Assembly (NCBI RefSeq): GCF_963677575.1
Contig: NZ_OY782038.1
Span: 186,001 to 250,000, forward strand
Origin: an uncultured Draconibacterium sp.
GTDB lineage: Bacteria; Bacteroidota; Bacteroidia; Bacteroidales; Prolixibacteraceae
Reading direction: 5' to 3'
DNA length: 64,000 nt
In this document: piece by piece, positions 1 through 8,449 of the stretch
How positions within the stretch are numbered: the first letter of the stretch is position 1
Layout: every line of letters begins with the position of its first letter
Made by a program: the position numbers and the translations under genes
Notes under the pieces: generated by a model
Databases searched by the model: none
What the model was told of the DNA's origin: nothing
What the model saw: the letters and a program-made list of their open reading frames with translations, nothing else

Positions 1-524
1 GTATAGGCATCAACTGCCTGCTGAAGAAAGCTTCTCACCTGTTCGTTAACAATGTTCCCATTTTCATCCAGTGCTTCGCCAATATTGGCTAAGTAAACTT
101 CCGGCTGTTGCATGGTAGGCATATTTAAAAAGGCCAGGCTTTGCCTTAAATGATGATTAGCCCCAAAACCGGATATTGTACCAATTGAGAGGCTAAAAAC
201 TGCTGCCGGCTTGTTGTTCCAAACACTTTGCCCGTAAGGCCTTGAACCAACGTCGATTGCGTTTTTTAACGCAGATGGAACAGAACGGTTGTATTCAGGT
301 GTAATAAAAATAATACCATCAACACCATTTGCTGCGCTCCTAAAAGAGTGGTAAGATTCAATCACTTCGTCATCAAAATCCTGGTTGTATACCGGGAGGT
401 CATCAATTGAAATAATTGAGAACTCAAATCCTTCTGGTGCCATACTTAGTATATTCTTTGCAATCTTTTTCGAGTATGATTCTTTGCGTAAACTACCTGC
501 AATAATTCCTATTTTCTTACTCAT
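1..524 (-). CDS. NADPH-dependent FMN reductase family protein, 3' end outside window
   Basis: Flavodoxin-like NAD(P)H:FMN/quinone reductase of the ChrR/azoreductase type, cytoplasmic. Reading the minus strand from the ATG at 524 gives an open frame of about 174 codons to the window edge without a stop. It starts MSKKIGIIAGSLRKESYSKK, where GSLRKES is the phosphate-binding loop of this family, and later has FITPEYNRSVPSALKNAID, the signature that contacts the flavin. Family members are 170-190 aa, so only a few residues are missing. Such enzymes reduce quinones, azo compounds or chromate. An HxlR regulator about 1.1 kb away fits a redox or electrophile response. Family call secure, substrate unknown. 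Confidence 0.85.
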   Translation of the reverse strand, partial: MSKKIGIIAGSLRKESYSKKIAKNILSMAPEGFEFSIISIDDLPVYNQDFDDEVIESYHSFRSAANGVDGIIFITPEYNRSVPSALKNAIDVGSRPYGQSVWNNKPAAVFSLSIGTISGFGANHHLRQSLAFLNMPTMQQPEVYLANIGEALDENGNIVNEQVRSFLQQAVDAY

Positions 525-586
525 AATTTTTGTTTTTTATAAATCAGTCTTATGCTATTTTATAAATCAGTCTTTAAACAACTTCA

Positions 587-1525
587 TTAAATGTTTGGCA
601 CAAGAAAGTTAGTTAGTGCATCCAATAATATATCTGGTTTTTCTTCTGCCGGAAAATGTCCGCAATCCGGTATAATTACTGACTTAACGTTGTTGGCAAT
701 TGTTTGCCACTCCAGTTCAATCATTTTCCCACTTGCCAAAGCTCCTGCAAAGGTAAACACCGGCATGGTCAACATTGTTCCCATCATTTTACGAACCTGC
801 GGAATTGTTTCATCAATTGCCCGGTAATAATCGAAACTTGCTTTCAGTGTTCCGGGTTTTCTGCGTAGCAGTTCAATATAAAAATCTCGTGCATATTTAG
901 GAATTGCATCCGGCGATCCGCTTTTTGTTGTAAACTGGTATCCAAAATAAAGCTCTTCCCGGCCTTCTACCAATCGTTCGTTAATGTCGAGTGCACGATT
1001 AAAGTTAAAGTGCCAAAGAAAATCACTAGTTAACCTGTCGTCTGAAATCAGTGGAGGAGATGGCGAAACCCCGGGGATCACTCCTTCGCCAATTGCAAGT
1101 TGTTTAACCCGCTCCGGTTGGGTTGCCGCCATTGCATAACCAACCATAACGCCTATGTCGTGCCCAACGTAACTGAATTTATCATGTTCAAGCACATCCA
1201 TTAGCCTAAACATATCATTGGCCAATGAATTTACATCGAAACCACTATCCGGCCGGCCAGATAAGCCAAAACCACGGGGATCAACAGCGATAACAGTAAA
1301 ATACTCGCTAAGTGGTAGCATCAACTCGCGCCAGGCATACCAGTTTTCGGGCCAGCCGGCATGTAACAGCAATGGTTCTCCTTTACCTCCAATAACTGCA
1401 TGGATTCCTATTTCTCCGGTATCAATGCGGTAACTTTTAAAAGTTTTGCTAAAATTTTCGGGAAGTCGGGGGACATTACTAACCGAACCAAAATCGTGAA
1501 TTGTTGAAATTTCTGTTTTCTCCAT
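587..1525 (-). CDS. alpha/beta hydrolase, epoxide hydrolase / haloalkane dehalogenase-like
   Basis: A 312-aa alpha/beta hydrolase without signal peptide. The oxyanion strand motif HAGWPE lies at 55-60, DPRGFGLSGRPD at 82-93, and the nucleophile elbow reads GHDIG at 121-125, so the nucleophile is Asp123 rather than Ser. Asp is the nucleophile of epoxide hydrolases and haloalkane/haloacetate dehalogenases. The catalytic His is probably H290 in DCGHFPAEEKP. Its start is about 100 bp from the divergent HxlR gene, and it is followed on the same strand by... no further gene, since the FMN reductase lies upstream of its stop at lower coordinates, 62 bp away, possibly co-transcribed. Substrate cannot be told from sequence. 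Confidence 0.85.
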   Translation of the reverse strand: MEKTEISTIHDFGSVSNVPRLPENFSKTFKSYRIDTGEIGIHAVIGGKGEPLLLHAGWPENWYAWRELMLPLSEYFTVIAVDPRGFGLSGRPDSGFDVNSLANDMFRLMDVLEHDKFSYVGHDIGVMVGYAMAATQPERVKQLAIGEGVIPGVSPSPPLISDDRLTSDFLWHFNFNRALDINERLVEGREELYFGYQFTTKSGSPDAIPKYARDFYIELLRRKPGTLKASFDYYRAIDETIPQVRKMMGTMLTMPVFTFAGALASGKMIELEWQTIANNVKSVIIPDCGHFPAEEKPDILLDALTNFLVPNI

Positions 1526-1581
1526 TTTTGTATCATTGAAATTTGTACGAAAATATCTAAATACATACTTTTGTGCAAGTA

Positions 1582-1616
1582 CTAACTAAAAAGTTAGGTA
1601 CCTACCAATTAGTTAG
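1582..1616. promoter_or_regulatory. candidate HxlR operator: three CTAACT/AGTTAG half-sites
   Basis: The 106-bp gap between the divergent hydrolase and HxlR genes holds CTAACT at 1582-1587, AGTTAG at 1592-1597 and AGTTAG at 1611-1616. The first two form a compact inverted repeat, GTACTAACT then AGTTAGGTAC around AAAA; CTAACTAA (1582-1589) and TTAGTTAG (1609-1616) form a wider one. HxlR/YodB-type regulators bind short inverted repeats in their own divergent promoter region, so autoregulation and control of the hydrolase is the natural reading (inference). Confidence 0.5.
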
Positions 1617-1631
1617 AAATGCTGAAAACAA

Positions 1632-1964
1632 ATGGATAATAGTGTGAAAAAAATTGATCCGTCGAATGAGAAATGTCCGGTTAAGGCAGCACTGGCATTG
1701 TTGGGAGGTAAGTGGTCATTAATAATCCTGTACCAGATAAATAATAGGGTTATAAGATATGGAGAGTTGAAAAGGTCGATTCCGGGTATTTCCGAAAAAA
1801 TGCTTATTCAGAGTTTAAACCATCTGGTTAAAAGTAATTTGGTGCAAAAGAAATCTTATGCAGAAATTCCTCCAAGAGTGGAATACCGATTAACAGAAAT
1901 TGGTTTTAAAACATTGCCAATTATTGATAAGTTAGCTGAATTTGGTCAGGAAAGTCTTGTTTGA
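1632..1964 (+). CDS. HxlR family winged-helix transcriptional regulator
   Basis: A 110-aa MarR-like regulator of the HxlR family. It has the family hallmark near the N-terminus, KCPVKAALALLGGKWSLIIL (residues 14-33), followed by the recognition part RYGELKRSIPGISEKMLIQS and the wing PPRVEYRLTEIG. Cys15 occupies the position of the conserved redox-sensing cysteine of YodB/HypR-type members, which de-repress azoreductase, nitroreductase or quinone reductase genes on oxidation. It is divergent from the alpha/beta hydrolase, with an FMN reductase just beyond, so a quinone/electrophile or disulfide stress switch is likely (inference). It ends 11 bp from the convergent next gene. Confidence 0.9.
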   Translation: MDNSVKKIDPSNEKCPVKAALALLGGKWSLIILYQINNRVIRYGELKRSIPGISEKMLIQSLNHLVKSNLVQKKSYAEIPPRVEYRLTEIGFKTLPIIDKLAEFGQESLV

Positions 1965-1975
1965 CTCCAGACTGT

Positions 1976-3106
1976 TTACTGACTTGTAAACTCTTTCTCC
2001 ATTTTGTAAGGTGAAGGAATATCGTTATAATGCCATTTATCCAGAATAGTACCATTTTTCATTACGATCAATCCCGGGTTCGAGCGAATCATTGTTTTTA
2101 AGGTAATCTCGTCGCAGTTAAAGAATTCGTACGGAGCCTCGTTTTGCTCTGCAAATTGCATTGTTTCGTCCTGCAAAGTAGAGGTGAGGCAAACAAACGA
2201 ATACCCTTTATCCATGGCCCAATATGCTAATGTATTTATTTCTTCCTGCGATTTTGTGCTGGTTTTAAACAGGTCGTAAGCCACCAACATAAACACATAA
2301 TTCTCGTCGTAAATAAAAAAGTCTTTTATATCATCTCCTTCAGGCGATTCAATGGTAAAATCATGAATGGGTGGTTCGTAACCTTCCTGCACCAAATTCG
2401 ATTCCATGTCGAAGTATTCCCAGTTAGTGGTATCTTGCCACGGATAATTATCTTCAGTGAATTCTTTTACCTCTTCGGTATTTTTATTCTTGTAATAAAA
2501 TATATTCTCATAGATTTCCTGTGGCGCATCATCGGGAATACTCATTGCTCCCGGAATATTTGTACCTACTTTATATGGTCTGAAATCGAAAATCGGTAAG
2601 TGGTTGTACGAGTAGTAAACAATGCCAAAATATACGATAAAAACACCGATACTAAGTATTGCCGGAACAATGCTTCTTACTTTGTTGGCAAACCAGTTTC
2701 TATTGACAACAACAATTATTGCCAGCGTGATGAATACAAGGTTTTTATAAAAAGTTTCCCAGTTCGAAATCACCAATGCATCACCAAAGCAGCCACAGTC
2801 GGTAACCGGATTTTTTAGTGCTATCCAAAGTGTTAATGGAGTAAAAAAAACCATAAACAATAAGCCTAGCCACGAAAACAAACGCATGCGCCAGTTAAAG
2901 AAAAAGGCCACACCAATGGCAAACTCGGCAAAAGCCAGCAAAACTCCCAGTGGAAAGGCTGCCCAAAGCAACCAGTCGATCCCCATGGCATTAAAGTAGT
3001 CGGTAAATTTGTAGGCCGATCCCCACGGATCGATTCCTTTTACAAATCCGGAAAAAATAAAAACAATACCAAAAAGAATTCGTGCGAGTTGCTTAACAAT
3101 ATTCAT
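1976..3106 (-). CDS. DoxX-like membrane protein with C-terminal thioredoxin-like domain (BT_3928-type)
   Basis: A 376-aa inner-membrane protein. The first ~150 residues hold four to five hydrophobic segments with the DoxX/MauE signature (ILFGIVFIFSGFVKGIDPWG at 11-30) and the cysteine motif DCGCFGDA at about 103-110. A further membrane segment follows at roughly 148-170. The C-terminal ~180 residues resemble a TlpA/thioredoxin-like fold but lack a CXXC. This architecture is known from Bacteroidota (BT_3928 family) and is often encoded near folP and a DUF1599 protein, as here. It starts 10 bp after the DUF1599 gene, so the two are co-transcribed. A role in quinone-linked redox or thiol chemistry is inferred from DoxX/MauE; the exact function is unknown. 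Confidence 0.75.
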   Translation of the reverse strand: MNIVKQLARILFGIVFIFSGFVKGIDPWGSAYKFTDYFNAMGIDWLLWAAFPLGVLLAFAEFAIGVAFFFNWRMRLFSWLGLLFMVFFTPLTLWIALKNPVTDCGCFGDALVISNWETFYKNLVFITLAIIVVVNRNWFANKVRSIVPAILSIGVFIVYFGIVYYSYNHLPIFDFRPYKVGTNIPGAMSIPDDAPQEIYENIFYYKNKNTEEVKEFTEDNYPWQDTTNWEYFDMESNLVQEGYEPPIHDFTIESPEGDDIKDFFIYDENYVFMLVAYDLFKTSTKSQEEINTLAYWAMDKGYSFVCLTSTLQDETMQFAEQNEAPYEFFNCDEITLKTMIRSNPGLIVMKNGTILDKWHYNDIPSPYKMEKEFTSQ

Positions 3107-3115
3107 AGGGTGAGT

Positions 3116-3661
3116 TTATTCTTTGTTTTCAAATTCAATTTTAATCATGGCAAAAACGGAATAGTTGATCATATCCATGTAGTTGGCATCAATACCTTCT
3201 GAGATTAGTGTTTTGCCCTGATTATCTTCTATTTGTTTTGTACGTTGTATTTTCATTAAAATCAGATCGGTGTAAGAACTGATACGCATATTTCGCCATG
3301 CCTCGCCATAATCGTGGTTCTTGTCCATCATCAGCGTTTTGGCTTCGTCAAAATATTTGTCGTAAAGCTCCTGAATTTTTTCGTTAGGTACTTCCTGATC
3401 CGACGGGCCCAGTTCCAGTTGGATTAGTCCCATAATGCAGTAGTTGATAATACCAATAAATTCGGGTTTTACACCTTCGTCAACTTTTGTAACACCTTTT
3501 TCTTCAATGCTTCGTATGCGCTGTGCTTTAATATAAATCTGGTCGGTAAGTGAGGTAGGACGCAATATTCGCCATGCGGTGCCGTAATCGGTCATTTTCT
3601 TCGAAAATATATTACGGCAAATTGAAATTACCTGGTCGTATTGCTGGTTCGTTTTGTTCAT
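3116..3661 (-). CDS. DUF1599 domain protein with internal tandem duplication
   Basis: A 181-aa cytoplasmic protein made of two copies of the same ~65-residue module. Copy one reads DYGTAWRILRPTSLTDQIYI then KAQRIRSIEEKG; copy two reads DYGEAWRNMRISSYTDLILM then KIQRTKQIEDNQG. Each is followed by a similar NY-containing helix (IIGIINYCIMGLIQLEL-like and MDMINYSVFAMIKIEFE). This is the DUF1599 family, whose function is not established. I chose the ATG at 3661: an upstream TTG at 3694 would add 11 residues but has no support. The gene is divergent from folP and heads the pair with the DoxX-like membrane protein. Confidence 0.8.
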   Translation of the reverse strand: MNKTNQQYDQVISICRNIFSKKMTDYGTAWRILRPTSLTDQIYIKAQRIRSIEEKGVTKVDEGVKPEFIGIINYCIMGLIQLELGPSDQEVPNEKIQELYDKYFDEAKTLMMDKNHDYGEAWRNMRISSYTDLILMKIQRTKQIEDNQGKTLISEGIDANYMDMINYSVFAMIKIEFENKE

Positions 3662-3786
3662 TATCTTGTGTCTTTTTTCTTCTTGTTGAGCCAATTGTAC
3701 TCAATTCGCTAAGTTCTGTATATTTTTGTATGCTAAAATTGACGGATAAAAGTATTAAAAAATGACAAATTTGGCCTGTTTTATTC

Positions 3787-3794
3787 TACATTTG
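3787..3794 (+). promoter_or_regulatory. Bacteroidota -7 promoter element for folP-cdaA
   Basis: TACATTTG matches TAnnTTTG exactly and lies 58 bp before the folP start codon. A clean -33 TTTG at the usual 19-21 bp spacing is not obvious. Confidence 0.45.
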
Positions 3795-3852
3795 TAGTTA
3801 ACGACAATTAATAGATAGTTAATGATTTGTTAAACATAAAAGCCCAGTTCTT

Positions 3853-4731
3853 ATGTTGATTACGCAGTCTGCGGGTAAGTTCCTTAAACGAAACAGTACA
3901 CTACATCTTGGCGAAAAAGAAGTTGATTTATCGATTCCGGTGGTTGCCGGAATTGTGAATATTACACCCGATTCGTTTTTCGATGGTGGTAAAATGGAAG
4001 ACGAAGCCACCATGTTAAAAGCCGTTGAGAAAATGGTTGCAGATGGCGCCGGAATTATTGATGTGGGAGCCGTTTCCACACGTCCGGGGTCGAAAACTGT
4101 TTCGACCAAAGAAGAACTTACACGTCTTTTACCTGCGGTACAGGCAATTAACAAAGCTTTTCCCGATGTTGTACTTTCGGTCGATACGTTTCGTTCGTGG
4201 GTTGCAGTTCGCGTAATTGATGAGGTAGGGCCAATAATCATTAACGATATCTCAGGTGGATCACTTGATAGCAATATGTTTGAAACCGTTGCTAAGTTAC
4301 AGGTTCCATACATTTTGTCGCACATAAAAGGTACGCCGCTAAATATGCAGGAAGATCCGCAATACGACGACTTGACTCGGGAGGTAGCGCAGTATTTTGC
4401 AGAGCGCGTAAAAAAGCTAAATAAACTGGGCGTAAAAGAAGTAATTCTAGATCCCGGCTTTGGTTTTGGAAAAACACTCGACCACAATTATGAGTTATTA
4501 AATAAACTCGATGCGTTTAAAGTGTATCAACTTCCGGTAATGGTGGGTTTGAGTCGTAAATCGATGATTTGGAAGGCACTTGACGCCAAACCCGAAACGG
4601 CACTAAACGGTACAACAGTGGCCAACACCCTGGCATTAATGGGTGGGGCCGACATCTTACGTGTACACGACGTAAAAGAAGCGGTTGAGGCCGTAAAAAT
4701 ATTTTGTGAAATTAAAGCAACAATCATTTAA
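3853..4731 (+). CDS. folP: dihydropteroate synthase
   Basis: Condenses 4-aminobenzoate with dihydropterin pyrophosphate in folate synthesis; the target of sulfonamides. At 292 aa it has the usual length. Key motifs are present: NITPDSFFDGG at 36-46 (pterin-binding loop 1), DVGAVSTRPGS at 70-80 (loop 2), NDISGG, DPGFGFGKT and the late GLSRKSMIW. The product is a cytoplasmic TIM barrel. The stop codon overlaps the cdaA start by one base (TAATG), so the pair is translationally coupled, an arrangement common in Bacteroidota. Confidence 0.97.
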   Translation: MLITQSAGKFLKRNSTLHLGEKEVDLSIPVVAGIVNITPDSFFDGGKMEDEATMLKAVEKMVADGAGIIDVGAVSTRPGSKTVSTKEELTRLLPAVQAINKAFPDVVLSVDTFRSWVAVRVIDEVGPIIINDISGGSLDSNMFETVAKLQVPYILSHIKGTPLNMQEDPQYDDLTREVAQYFAERVKKLNKLGVKEVILDPGFGFGKTLDHNYELLNKLDAFKVYQLPVMVGLSRKSMIWKALDAKPETALNGTTVANTLALMGGADILRVHDVKEAVEAVKIFCEIKATII

Positions 4732-5537
4732 TGCTGGCATTTATAACCATACGATTTCTTGATATTCTAGATATTCTGTTGGTGGCATTTTTGCTGTACC
4801 AACTTTACCGCCTTATAAAAGGAACGGTTGCTTTTAATATTGTTATCGGACTCTTTTCGCTTTACCTCGTTTGGTTGACGGTGAAAGCGCTGAACATGGA
4901 GTTGCTTGGGTCGATTATGGGATATTTTATTGGAGTAGGTGCCATTGCACTCATTATCGTTTTTCATCCCGAAATCAGGAAGTTTCTGTTGTTTATCGGT
5001 ACGAATTATAACGTGAATAAAATATTAATGCTCGATAAATTGTTCTCGCAGGGAAAAGCAAAAAGTATTAATGAGGTTCAGATCGATAATATTGTTGATG
5101 CCTGTGTTGCCATGGGAAAGACAAAGACAGGAGCGCTGATTGTAATTGCGCGCGAAACTGATTTGAACGAACAGATTCATACCGGCGAAAAGATCAATTC
5201 AAAAATATCATCGGCACTTATTCGCACCATATTTTTTAAAAACTCGCCTCTTCACGATGGCGCTATCATTATTAAAGGAAACCGAATTGTGGCTGCCGGA
5301 TGTATTTTGCCTTTAACACAGAAAGAACTGGATAAAGCTTTGGGACTTAGGCACCGTGCGGCTGTTGGGATGACAGAAAATACCGATGCACTGTGTATTG
5401 TTGTTTCGGAAGAAAGGGGATCGGTTTCGGTAGCGCAGAAAGGTGAAATAAAACGTCGTTTGTCGAAAGAAACGCTTGTGCAAATTCTGGAAGAAAACAT
5501 CATTGAAGATGACGAAACTGATGGGCATTCAAAGTAA
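4731..5537 (+). CDS. cdaA: diadenylate cyclase CdaA
   Basis: Membrane-bound synthase of cyclic di-AMP, the second messenger controlling osmolyte balance and envelope homeostasis. The 268-aa protein has three N-terminal membrane segments (about 8-25, 33-52, 58-78) and a DAC domain at ~105-250. The catalytic motifs DGA (176-178, in SPLHDGAII) and RHR (207-209, in GLRHRAAVG) are both intact. Length and order match CdaA/YbbP. It follows folP with a one-base overlap. No YbbR-type regulator follows; the next gene is 128 bp downstream and unrelated. Confidence 0.97.
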   Translation: MLAFITIRFLDILDILLVAFLLYQLYRLIKGTVAFNIVIGLFSLYLVWLTVKALNMELLGSIMGYFIGVGAIALIIVFHPEIRKFLLFIGTNYNVNKILMLDKLFSQGKAKSINEVQIDNIVDACVAMGKTKTGALIVIARETDLNEQIHTGEKINSKISSALIRTIFFKNSPLHDGAIIIKGNRIVAAGCILPLTQKELDKALGLRHRAAVGMTENTDALCIVVSEERGSVSVAQKGEIKRRLSKETLVQILEENIIEDDETDGHSK

Positions 5538-5665
5538 TTTCAGGTAACAGGCAAATCATTCCGTAAATATTTTTAGCATTATTTTTTTGAACCTCTGCTA
5601 CCGTTAAATCGTTCAGCAAGGTGTTTATTTGTAATTTCAGTAATTAAATTATTTCGAAAAAATAT

Positions 5666-6616
5666 ATGAATCGCATTTGTAATTTATTCAATATAAAATA
5701 CCCCGTTATTCAAGGGGGAATGGTTTGGTGTTCGGGGTGGAAACTGGCTTCAGCAGTAAGTAATAGCGGAGGATTGGGACTGATTGGCGCGGGATCAATG
5801 CATCCGGAAACACTGGAAGAACACATTGTAAAAATGAAGGCCGCAACCGACAACCCGTTTGGTGTGAACGTGCCTTTAATGTACCCCGAAACCGAGCGGA
5901 TTATGGATATTATTGCAGCCCACGAAGTTCCTGTGGTTTTCACATCGGCTGGTAGTCCAAAAAAATGGACCGGCTGGTTAAAAGACAAAGGAATTACTGT
6001 GGCACATGTGGTGTCGAGCTCGTTTTTTGCCGGTAAATGCGAGGCGGCCGGAGTTGACGCGATAGTTGCCGAAGGTTTTGAAGCCGGAGGACATAACGGT
6101 CGCGAAGAAACCACTACCATGACATTGATTCCATCGGTGCGAAAAACCACCAAATTGCCACTGTTGGCAGCCGGTGGAATCGGATCGGGCGAAGCCATGT
6201 TGGCGGCAATGGTCTTGGGTGCCGATGGTGTACAAATCGGATCGGCATTTGCCGTTGCCGAAGAATCGTCTGCACATCCTGATTTTAAAAAATTGGTGAT
6301 AGAACTGGTCGAGGGCGGAACAAAACTGGCGCTCAAAAAACTTGCTCCAACACGCTTAGTAAAGAACAGCTTTTTTAACCAGGTTGACGAAGCCGAAAAA
6401 GCCGGTCAAACAGCAGAAGCAATGGCTGAATTACTTGGTAGAGGCAGGGCAAAAAAAGGAATATTTGAAGGCGACCTTGACGAGGGGGAACTGGAAATTG
6501 GACAGGTTTCTGCTCAGTTAAATCAAATCAGGCCTGTAGTAGAAATCATGAATGATATTATTGCAGCCTACGAAGTAGGTCGTAAGGAAGTGGGACAGGG
6601 GCGGTTTGTGTTTTAG
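5666..6616 (+). CDS. nitronate monooxygenase / FabK-like FMN-dependent enzyme
   Basis: A 316-aa TIM-barrel flavoenzyme. N-terminal NIKYPVIQGGMVWCSGWKLA is the FMN-binding start of the 2-nitropropane dioxygenase/FabK superfamily; AEGFEAGGHNG contains the catalytic-region His; LLAAGGIGSGEAMLAAMVLG followed by GADGVQIGSAF binds the FMN phosphate. It could be a nitronate monooxygenase (detoxifying alkyl nitronates with oxygen) or an enoyl-ACP reductase of FabK type; the GGHxG plus TTMTLIPSV pattern is compatible with FabK. It stands alone after cdaA without fatty-acid genes nearby, so I leave the activity open. Confidence 0.8.
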   Translation: MNRICNLFNIKYPVIQGGMVWCSGWKLASAVSNSGGLGLIGAGSMHPETLEEHIVKMKAATDNPFGVNVPLMYPETERIMDIIAAHEVPVVFTSAGSPKKWTGWLKDKGITVAHVVSSSFFAGKCEAAGVDAIVAEGFEAGGHNGREETTTMTLIPSVRKTTKLPLLAAGGIGSGEAMLAAMVLGADGVQIGSAFAVAEESSAHPDFKKLVIELVEGGTKLALKKLAPTRLVKNSFFNQVDEAEKAGQTAEAMAELLGRGRAKKGIFEGDLDEGELEIGQVSAQLNQIRPVVEIMNDIIAAYEVGRKEVGQGRFVF

Positions 6617-6972
6617 CCGATAATTAGTGAGACTTTGAGCACTGAGACGATGAGATATGAGACTGTGTGAACTGTGACTTTTTCTCTCTGTGTAACTCCG
6701 TAAACATCTCTGTTAAACTCGTTAGTCTTTTCCGGATTTGCCAGATTGAGATTCATTCTTTAAGAATTGAGGTAATATCAAGAATTTTAGTCCAAATGTA
6801 GTTCAACTTTTGATTCATACTCCGCATAAAAGCCTAATATCAGATTCACAAAGTGTTGTGAAAATAATTTTGGGAATTATGACGATTGTTCTTTAAATTT
6901 TAAAGGCATTCTGTGCCGAAATCCTTTCACTTAGCGCATAATTTGTATATTTGGTCTGCTTAAAAGAAATTA
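6617..6972. other. intergenic spacer with decayed CACGGAG-type repeat
   Basis: No gene is supported here. At 6677-6705 the sequence (ACTTTTTCTCTCTGTGTAAC then TCCGTAAAC) is a degenerate, inverted copy of the repeat present twice at 26206-26376. Around it are stretches of purine-rich GAGACTNTGAG-type words (about 6625-6675). The last 30 bp hold the pheA promoter. Confidence 0.5.
6946..6953 (+). promoter_or_regulatory. Bacteroidota -7 promoter element for pheA
   Basis: TATATTTG, a perfect TAnnTTTG, ends 19 bp before the pheA ATG and gives a short leader. Confidence 0.5.
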
Positions 6973-7803
6973 ATGAAACGGATAGCAATTCAAGGAATAG
7001 CCGGCTCTTTTCACGAGGATGCGGCCCGACGATATTTTGATGAAGATATTGAGGTGGTTGAGTGTAAAACATTTACTACCGTGTGCGATATGATTGATAA
7101 CGATGAGGTGGATTTTGCCGTTATGGCCATTGAAAACTCCATTGCCGGTAGTTTATTGAATAATTACCAGTTGATTCGCGATTATCATTTGCGCATTATT
7201 GGCGAGATTTATATTCATATTCAAATGAATTTACTGGTGAACGATGGTGTGAAATCGGAGGATATTAAAGATATTCACTCGCATCCGATTGCTTTGCGCC
7301 AGTGTATGGAATATATCGAGCACAATTATCCGAATGCACAGTTACACGAAAAGCTGGATACGGCAGCATCGTCAAAATTGGTGTCGGATAATAACTTAAA
7401 AGATGCTGCATCGATTGCAAATTTGCGGTCGGCCGAATTATATGGATTGAATGTTCTGGATACCGGAATTGAAACCAACAAAAAGAACTACACCCGTTTT
7501 TGGATTTTGTCGAAACATGGCAACCCAACTGAGGGAAGTAATAAAGCATCGGTGTGTTTTGAAGTTGGACACTTTCACGGATCGCTGGCAGCGGTGTTAA
7601 ATACATTTGCCAAAAATGAGATTAACCTCACGAAAATTCAGTCGGTGCCAAAAATTGGTAAACCCAACGAATATACGTTCCATGTTGATATTGAATGGGA
7701 GAAACCCGAAAACTACGATAAAGCGATACATCAGGTGCTGAAATGTGCATCGAGCTTGTCGATTTTAGGCGAATATCAAAAAGGAAATCTACATAACGAA
7801 TAA
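6973..7803 (+). CDS. pheA: prephenate dehydratase
   Basis: Converts prephenate to phenylpyruvate, the committed step to phenylalanine. The 276-aa protein is a monofunctional PDT: catalytic domain ~3-180 with ENS at 54-56 and the conserved TRF at 174-176 (KNYTRFWILS), then a C-terminal ACT regulatory domain from about 192 (SVCFEVGHFHGSLAAVL). No chorismate mutase domain is fused. The ACT domain lacks a classic ESRP and reads IQSVPKIGKPNE instead, as in other Bacteroidota PheA. The aminotransferase 650 bp downstream could complete the phenylalanine or tyrosine branch. Confidence 0.95.
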   Translation: MKRIAIQGIAGSFHEDAARRYFDEDIEVVECKTFTTVCDMIDNDEVDFAVMAIENSIAGSLLNNYQLIRDYHLRIIGEIYIHIQMNLLVNDGVKSEDIKDIHSHPIALRQCMEYIEHNYPNAQLHEKLDTAASSKLVSDNNLKDAASIANLRSAELYGLNVLDTGIETNKKNYTRFWILSKHGNPTEGSNKASVCFEVGHFHGSLAAVLNTFAKNEINLTKIQSVPKIGKPNEYTFHVDIEWEKPENYDKAIHQVLKCASSLSILGEYQKGNLHNE

Positions 7804-7820
7804 AACTAAAACTACAAGAT

Positions 7821-8345
7821 ATGAGTAAAATAGCAATTTTTTACGGTCCTGAAGGTGGATCAGTAAACCGCGTAGCTGACAAAATGAAAGAATTAATCGG
7901 TGAGGATAAAGTGGAGATGGTTGCAGTTAAAAATGCTTCTACTGCCGATTTGGAAAAATACGATAAGATAATTTTTGGATTGTCAACTGTTGGAAAAGAT
8001 ACCTGGGATTCGGAATATTCGACAAACGACTGGGGTAAATTCCTCCCGGAAATTTCGAAAGTAGATTACAGCGATAAAACTGTTGCTGTTTTTGGTCTTG
8101 GCGATCATGTAACCTATGCACATGCATTTGTCGATCACATTGGTTTACTCGGTAAAGAGTTGATGAAAAACGGTGCCGTTTTGGTTGGCCCGGTTGATAC
8201 CGAAAGTTATGAATACGAAGAATCAGACGCAGTGGTTGATGGAAAATTTATTGGTTTGCCGCTCGATGAAGATTTTGAGCCGGAAATGACCGACGAACGT
8301 GTTGCTGCATGGATTGAACAAATTAAACCCGATTTTGGATTTTAA
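7821..8345 (+). CDS. flavodoxin, long-chain type
   Basis: A 174-aa FMN electron carrier. MSKIAIFYGPEGGSVNRVAD replaces the standard T/SxTGNT phosphate loop with GPEGGSV, while FGLSTVGKDTWDSEYSTNDW and FGLGDHVTYAHAFVDHIGLL match the 60s and 90s FMN loops, including an aromatic W/Y for stacking. Length fits long-chain flavodoxins with the extra loop. It begins 17 bp after pheA and is probably co-transcribed with it. The unusual phosphate loop could change FMN affinity (inference). Confidence 0.88.
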   Translation: MSKIAIFYGPEGGSVNRVADKMKELIGEDKVEMVAVKNASTADLEKYDKIIFGLSTVGKDTWDSEYSTNDWGKFLPEISKVDYSDKTVAVFGLGDHVTYAHAFVDHIGLLGKELMKNGAVLVGPVDTESYEYEESDAVVDGKFIGLPLDEDFEPEMTDERVAAWIEQIKPDFGF

Positions 8346-8449
8346 GGAATCATTGTAAACGTTAAAATCGCAAGTAGGAGTAGATATTCTGTTCCTATTT
8401 GTTGTTTTAGAAATGACATTTTACTTTGAGTTAAGTTGAACTTATTAGT

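Noticed and set aside
3819..4487. 222-codon minus-strand frame opposite folP
   Set aside because: Shadow of the folP reading frame; translation is Ser/Thr-rich and matches no protein, while folP is certain.
5710..6336. 208-codon minus-strand frame opposite the nitronate monooxygenase-like gene
   Set aside because: Shadow frame of low-complexity Ser/Pro/Ala composition.
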